Made by a program: the position numbers and the translations under genes. Shown here in pieces: positions 61,321-64,000 of a stretch of DNA of 64,000 nucleotides (the first letter of the stretch is position 1; every line of letters starts with the position of its first letter). The DNA is from Marinobacterium rhizophilum (GTDB taxonomy: Bacteria > Pseudomonadota > Gammaproteobacteria > Pseudomonadales > Balneatricaceae). The DNA lies in the NCBI RefSeq assembly GCF_024397915.1, contig NZ_CP073347.1:744001-808000 (forward strand), given 5' to 3'. The notes under the pieces were generated by a model. That model was not told where the DNA came from. It saw only the letters and a program-made list of their open reading frames with translations, and ran no database searches.

Positions 61321-63774
61321 GGCGAGACCGGCAGCAGCTACGCCCTGGTGGATGCCGATGTCGGTAAAACCATCACCGTACGCGCCAGCTATACCGACGG
61401 CTTCAACACCGCGGAAGTGGTGGTCTCCAACGCCCTCGGCCCGGTGACCAACGTCAACGATGATCCCACCGGCAACGTAACACTGTCTGGCACACCGGCC
61501 GAGAACCAGACCCTCAGCGTCACGAACTCGCTGGCGGATGAAGATGGCCTCGGTACGATCAGCTACCAGTGGCTGCGCGATGGCGCTGATATCACCGGCG
61601 AGACCGGCAGCAGCTATACCCTGGTGGATGCCGATGTCGGCGCCAGCATTACCGTGCGCGCCAGTTACACCGACGGCTTCAATACCGCCGAAGTGGTGGT
61701 CTCCAATGCGCTCGGCCCGGTGACCAACGTCAATGATGCGCCCAGCGGCAGCGTGACCCTCAGTGGCACCGCCACCGAGAACCAGACCCTGACGGTGAGC
61801 GATGACCTGGCGGATGAGGACGGCCTTGGCACGATCAGCTACCAGTGGCTGCGCGATGGCGCCGATATCACCGGCGAGACCGGCAACAGCTACACCCTGG
61901 TGGATGCCGATGTCGGCGCGAGCATTACGGTGCGCGCCAGCTACACCGACGGCTTTAACACCGCGGAAGTGGTGGTCTCCAATGCGCTCGGCCCGGTGAC
62001 CAACATCAACGATGCGCCCAGCGGTTCGGTCACCCTGTCCGGCACACCGGCCGAGAACCAGACCCTGACGGTGAGCGATGACCTGGCGGATGAGGATGGA
62101 CTTGGCACGATCAGCTACCAGTGGCTGCGCGATGGCGCCGATATCACCGGCGAGACCGGCAACAGCTACACCCTGGTGGATGCCGATGTCGGCGCCAGCA
62201 TTACGGTGCGTGCCAGCTACACCGATGGCTTCAACACCGCCGAGGTGGTGGTCTCCAATGCCCTGGGTCCGGTGACCAACGTTAATGATGCGCCCACCGG
62301 CGCGGTCACCCTGTCTGGCACACCGACCGAGAACCAGACCCTGACGGTGAGCAACGATCTGGCAGATGAGGACGGCCTGGGCACGATCAGCTACCAGTGG
62401 CTGCGCGATGGCGTTGATATCACCGGCGAGACCGGCAACAGCTACACCCTGGTGGATGCCGATGTCGGTAAAACCATCACCGTGCGCGCCAGCTATACCG
62501 ATGGCTTTAACACCGCGGAAGTGGTGGTCTCCAATGCCTTGGGGCCGGTGACCAACGTCAATGATGCGCCCACCGGTAGCGTGACTCTCAGTGGCACCGC
62601 CACCGAGAACCAGACCCTCAGCGTCACGAACTCGCTGGCGGATGAAGATGGCCTGGGCACGATCAGCTACCAGTGGCTGCGCGATGGCGCCGATATCACG
62701 GGCGAGACCGGCAACAGCTACACCCTGGTGGATGCCGATGTCGGTAAAACAATCACCGTGCGCGCCAGCTATACCGACGGCTTTAACACCGCGGAAGTGG
62801 TGGTCTCCAATGCTCTGGGGCCAGTGATCAACGTCAACGATACCCCCAGCGGCAATGTCGAGATCATCGGCAAATTGTCCATGGGGGAGCTTGTCCAGGC
62901 CGCCGCGTTAATCAGTGATGATGATGGTATGGGGCCGCTGAGCTATCAGTGGCTGCGCGATGGTGTCGCGATCCCGGGAGCGACGTCGGGCAGCTATGTG
63001 CTGCAGGCGCCGGACCTCGGGGCGCAGCTGGGTATCAGAGTCAGTTTCATCGATGGCTTCGGTCAACTGGAATCCCTGGAAGCTGTGGTTTCCGTTATTG
63101 CGCCACCGGCCGTTACCGCCGGTGTGCCGGGGCTCGGAGGGATTGAACTGTTTCCAGAGCCGGACCCTTCTGCCCCTGAAGGGCCTGGCGAATTCGCGGG
63201 TACAGAGGTGGAAGACGATGGTGTTACGGATGAGGAGGAAGTCCTTGAAAATTCAACCCGTACAACCGTATCGGTGCACGCTGAGGATTCTGGCCTGCGT
63301 TTCGCACTATTGAATAGTTCGACGCTGGAGGGGATGGTGTTTCAAACCCCTGCAGAGCCGGATTCGGACAATACCCTGGTCGAGAAAACCAATCTTTACG
63401 GCTACTGGAAGGAACTGGACGACAGCTTTGCGGCCATGCTCAGTAGCGGCCTGATCACCGATCTTGAGGGGCTCGAGCAGCAACTGAAAGAGCACTCGGG
63501 GCTCGAAAATGCCATTTTGGGTGGCGGTCTGGTTATCTCCGCCGGCTTGTCAGCCGGGTATGTTGTCTGGCTGTTGCGCAGCGGCGTGTTGCTGAGCAGC
63601 GTCATGACGTCGCTTCCAGCCTGGCGTTTCGTTGATCCGCTACCGGTGCTGGCTCAGACGGGCAATTTCGGCGAGGAGGATAGCGAGTCGCTGCAATCCA
63701 TTCTCGATGACCACCGGAACAACTCTATTGACGACGCCGGCTCTGGGGCCGGAAAAGGGCAGGGTGTACATTGA
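61117..63774 (+). CDS. Giant LEPR/DUF4347 repeat protein, C-terminal part
   Basis: This is the continuation of the protein begun at 52946, in another frame. The nominal ATG at 61117 lies in the damaged interval. Reliable coding resumes at about 61320 (GETGSSYALVDADVG). Five clean repeats and one diverged last repeat follow. A Pro/Glu/Asp-rich linker comes next (LFPEPDPSAPEGPGEF), then a region around YGYWKELDDSFAAMLSSG. A glycine-rich hydrophobic segment (about 63511-63565, ILGGGLVISAGLSAGYVVWLL) is likely membrane-spanning, and a second stretch (GVLLSSVMTSLPAWRF) follows. The tail is short and polar. No RTX repeats or beta-barrel are seen. Confidence 0.8.
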   Translation: MDAMSKPSPCAPAIPSGPRSGGLQCAGPVTNVNDAPTVTLSGTPTGTTCYQWLADAMARSATSGARCAGETGSSYALVDADVGKTITVRASYTDGFNTAEVVVSNALGPVTNVNDDPTGNVTLSGTPAENQTLSVTNSLADEDGLGTISYQWLRDGADITGETGSSYTLVDADVGASITVRASYTDGFNTAEVVVSNALGPVTNVNDAPSGSVTLSGTATENQTLTVSDDLADEDGLGTISYQWLRDGADITGETGNSYTLVDADVGASITVRASYTDGFNTAEVVVSNALGPVTNINDAPSGSVTLSGTPAENQTLTVSDDLADEDGLGTISYQWLRDGADITGETGNSYTLVDADVGASITVRASYTDGFNTAEVVVSNALGPVTNVNDAPTGAVTLSGTPTENQTLTVSNDLADEDGLGTISYQWLRDGVDITGETGNSYTLVDADVGKTITVRASYTDGFNTAEVVVSNALGPVTNVNDAPTGSVTLSGTATENQTLSVTNSLADEDGLGTISYQWLRDGADITGETGNSYTLVDADVGKTITVRASYTDGFNTAEVVVSNALGPVINVNDTPSGNVEIIGKLSMGELVQAAALISDDDGMGPLSYQWLRDGVAIPGATSGSYVLQAPDLGAQLGIRVSFIDGFGQLESLEAVVSVIAPPAVTAGVPGLGGIELFPEPDPSAPEGPGEFAGTEVEDDGVTDEEEVLENSTRTTVSVHAEDSGLRFALLNSSTLEGMVFQTPAEPDSDNTLVEKTNLYGYWKELDDSFAAMLSSGLITDLEGLEQQLKEHSGLENAILGGGLVISAGLSAGYVVWLLRSGVLLSSVMTSLPAWRFVDPLPVLAQTGNFGEEDSESLQSILDDHRNNSIDDAGSGAGKGQGVH
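61471..63105 (+). repeat. Repeat array 3: five regular units plus one diverged final unit
   Basis: Units start at 61471, 61747, 62023, 62299 and 62575, again with a 276-base period. A clearly diverged last unit (GNVEIIGKLSMGELVQ, GPLSYQWLRDGVAIPGATSG) starts at 62851 and ends near 63105. Counting clean units only, the gene holds at least 23 across the three arrays, and probably about 27-28 before the damage. Confidence 0.88.
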
Positions 63775-64000
63775 TCGATCGAATTTTCGGCAAGCAGAGT
63801 GCCAAGGCACGCATTGCGCTTGGCCAGGTGAGTATTCTGCTGTGTCTGGTTTTACTGGCGTTTTTTACGGGCCTTGTCCCTAGTGCCAATGACCTGAAGC
63901 GACAGGAACGGCTTCGTATTGCCGAAACCGTTGCCATTAACGCTTCCATGCTGATTACCCAGACCGATATCCAGCGGCTGGAAAGCACTCTCGATGTACT
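63771..64000 (+). CDS. Membrane signalling protein, N-terminal part (3' end outside window)
   Basis: A TTG at 63771 overlaps the stop of the giant gene (TTGA), and the frame stays open to the window end, giving 76 residues. It begins LIDRIFGKQSAKARIALGQ, then one membrane helix (about 20-38, SILLCLVLLAFFTGLVP). A periplasmic segment follows (RIAETVAINASMLITQTDIQRLE). This N-terminal pattern is one I associate with membrane-bound GGDEF or nucleotide-cyclase signalling proteins, but the catalytic part is not in view. No ATG alternative exists nearby. Confidence 0.65.
   Translation, partial: MIDRIFGKQSAKARIALGQVSILLCLVLLAFFTGLVPSANDLKRQERLRIAETVAINASMLITQTDIQRLESTLDV

Noticed and set aside
54662..62850. 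276-base repeats as an assembly duplication of one exon-like block
   Set aside because: Units carry distinct, phase-keeping variants and flank two different copies of a larger domain, so most of the array is real. Only 60432-61320 looks artefactual.

Overview
The window is about 60% GC, densely coded DNA from a Gammaproteobacterium. The gene families (IatP/IatA/IbpA-type inositol ABC importer, BCCT transporter, DUF2956, LEPR-motif giant protein, sigma-54 promoters) fit a marine or soil Oceanospirillales/Pseudomonadales-type genome. The genus cannot be fixed from sequence alone. No rRNA, tRNA or CRISPR array was seen.

Layout. (1) 1-2777: end of a cobalamin cluster (cobC fragment, cobQ) and two small proteins. 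(2) 3191-20807: a complete myo-inositol catabolic island. It holds an ABC importer (ibpA-iatA-iatP), a LacI-type regulator, iolH-idhA-iolI on the plus strand, iolC/J-iolD-iolE-mmsA on the minus strand, then iolR and iolB. Two kinds of candidate operator recur at its promoters. (3) 20808-28004: housekeeping or accessory genes: dienelactone hydrolase, BCCT transporter with a Usp protein, SemiSWEET, NfeD/slipin pair, LysR regulator, ICMT-like methyltransferase. (4) 28101-33149: a fragment of an RND transporter gene, then a three-gene signalling operon (OmpR-type regulator, periplasmic binding protein, hybrid kinase) and a membrane protein. (5) 33521-45197: HupE-like protein plus secreted VOC protein, AraC regulator, cytochrome P460, GMC oxidoreductase with its TAT-exported small subunit, and an acetoin/2,3-butanediol-type dehydrogenase operon. 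In that operon the E2 is split into a free 77-residue lipoyl carrier and a separate catalytic domain, next to a lipoate ligase. (6) 45198-46690: SDR gene and a decayed IS200-type element. (7) 47006-64000: a NarL-like regulator with a degenerate receiver, then a plus-strand cluster: HlyD-like protein with a large N-terminal extension, M50 metallopeptidase-HlyD fusion, periplasmic adaptor, an approximately 3,600-residue LEPR/DUF4347 protein with at least 23 near-identical 92-residue repeats, and the start of a membrane signalling protein.

Two points stand out. First, three minus-strand promoters (before acoA, the VOC gene and the NarL-like gene) each carry a near-consensus sigma-54 -24/-12 element. 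Each also has an upstream copy of the same 15-bp inverted repeat, GCGACAG-N-CTGTYGC. This suggests one regulon under an enhancer-binding protein encoded elsewhere. Second, the LEPR/M50/HlyD cluster looks like a self-contained and poorly described system for making, processing or displaying a giant repetitive envelope protein. The reading frame of that protein is broken between about 60432 and 61320 by many small indels, most likely a sequencing or assembly error in the repeats.
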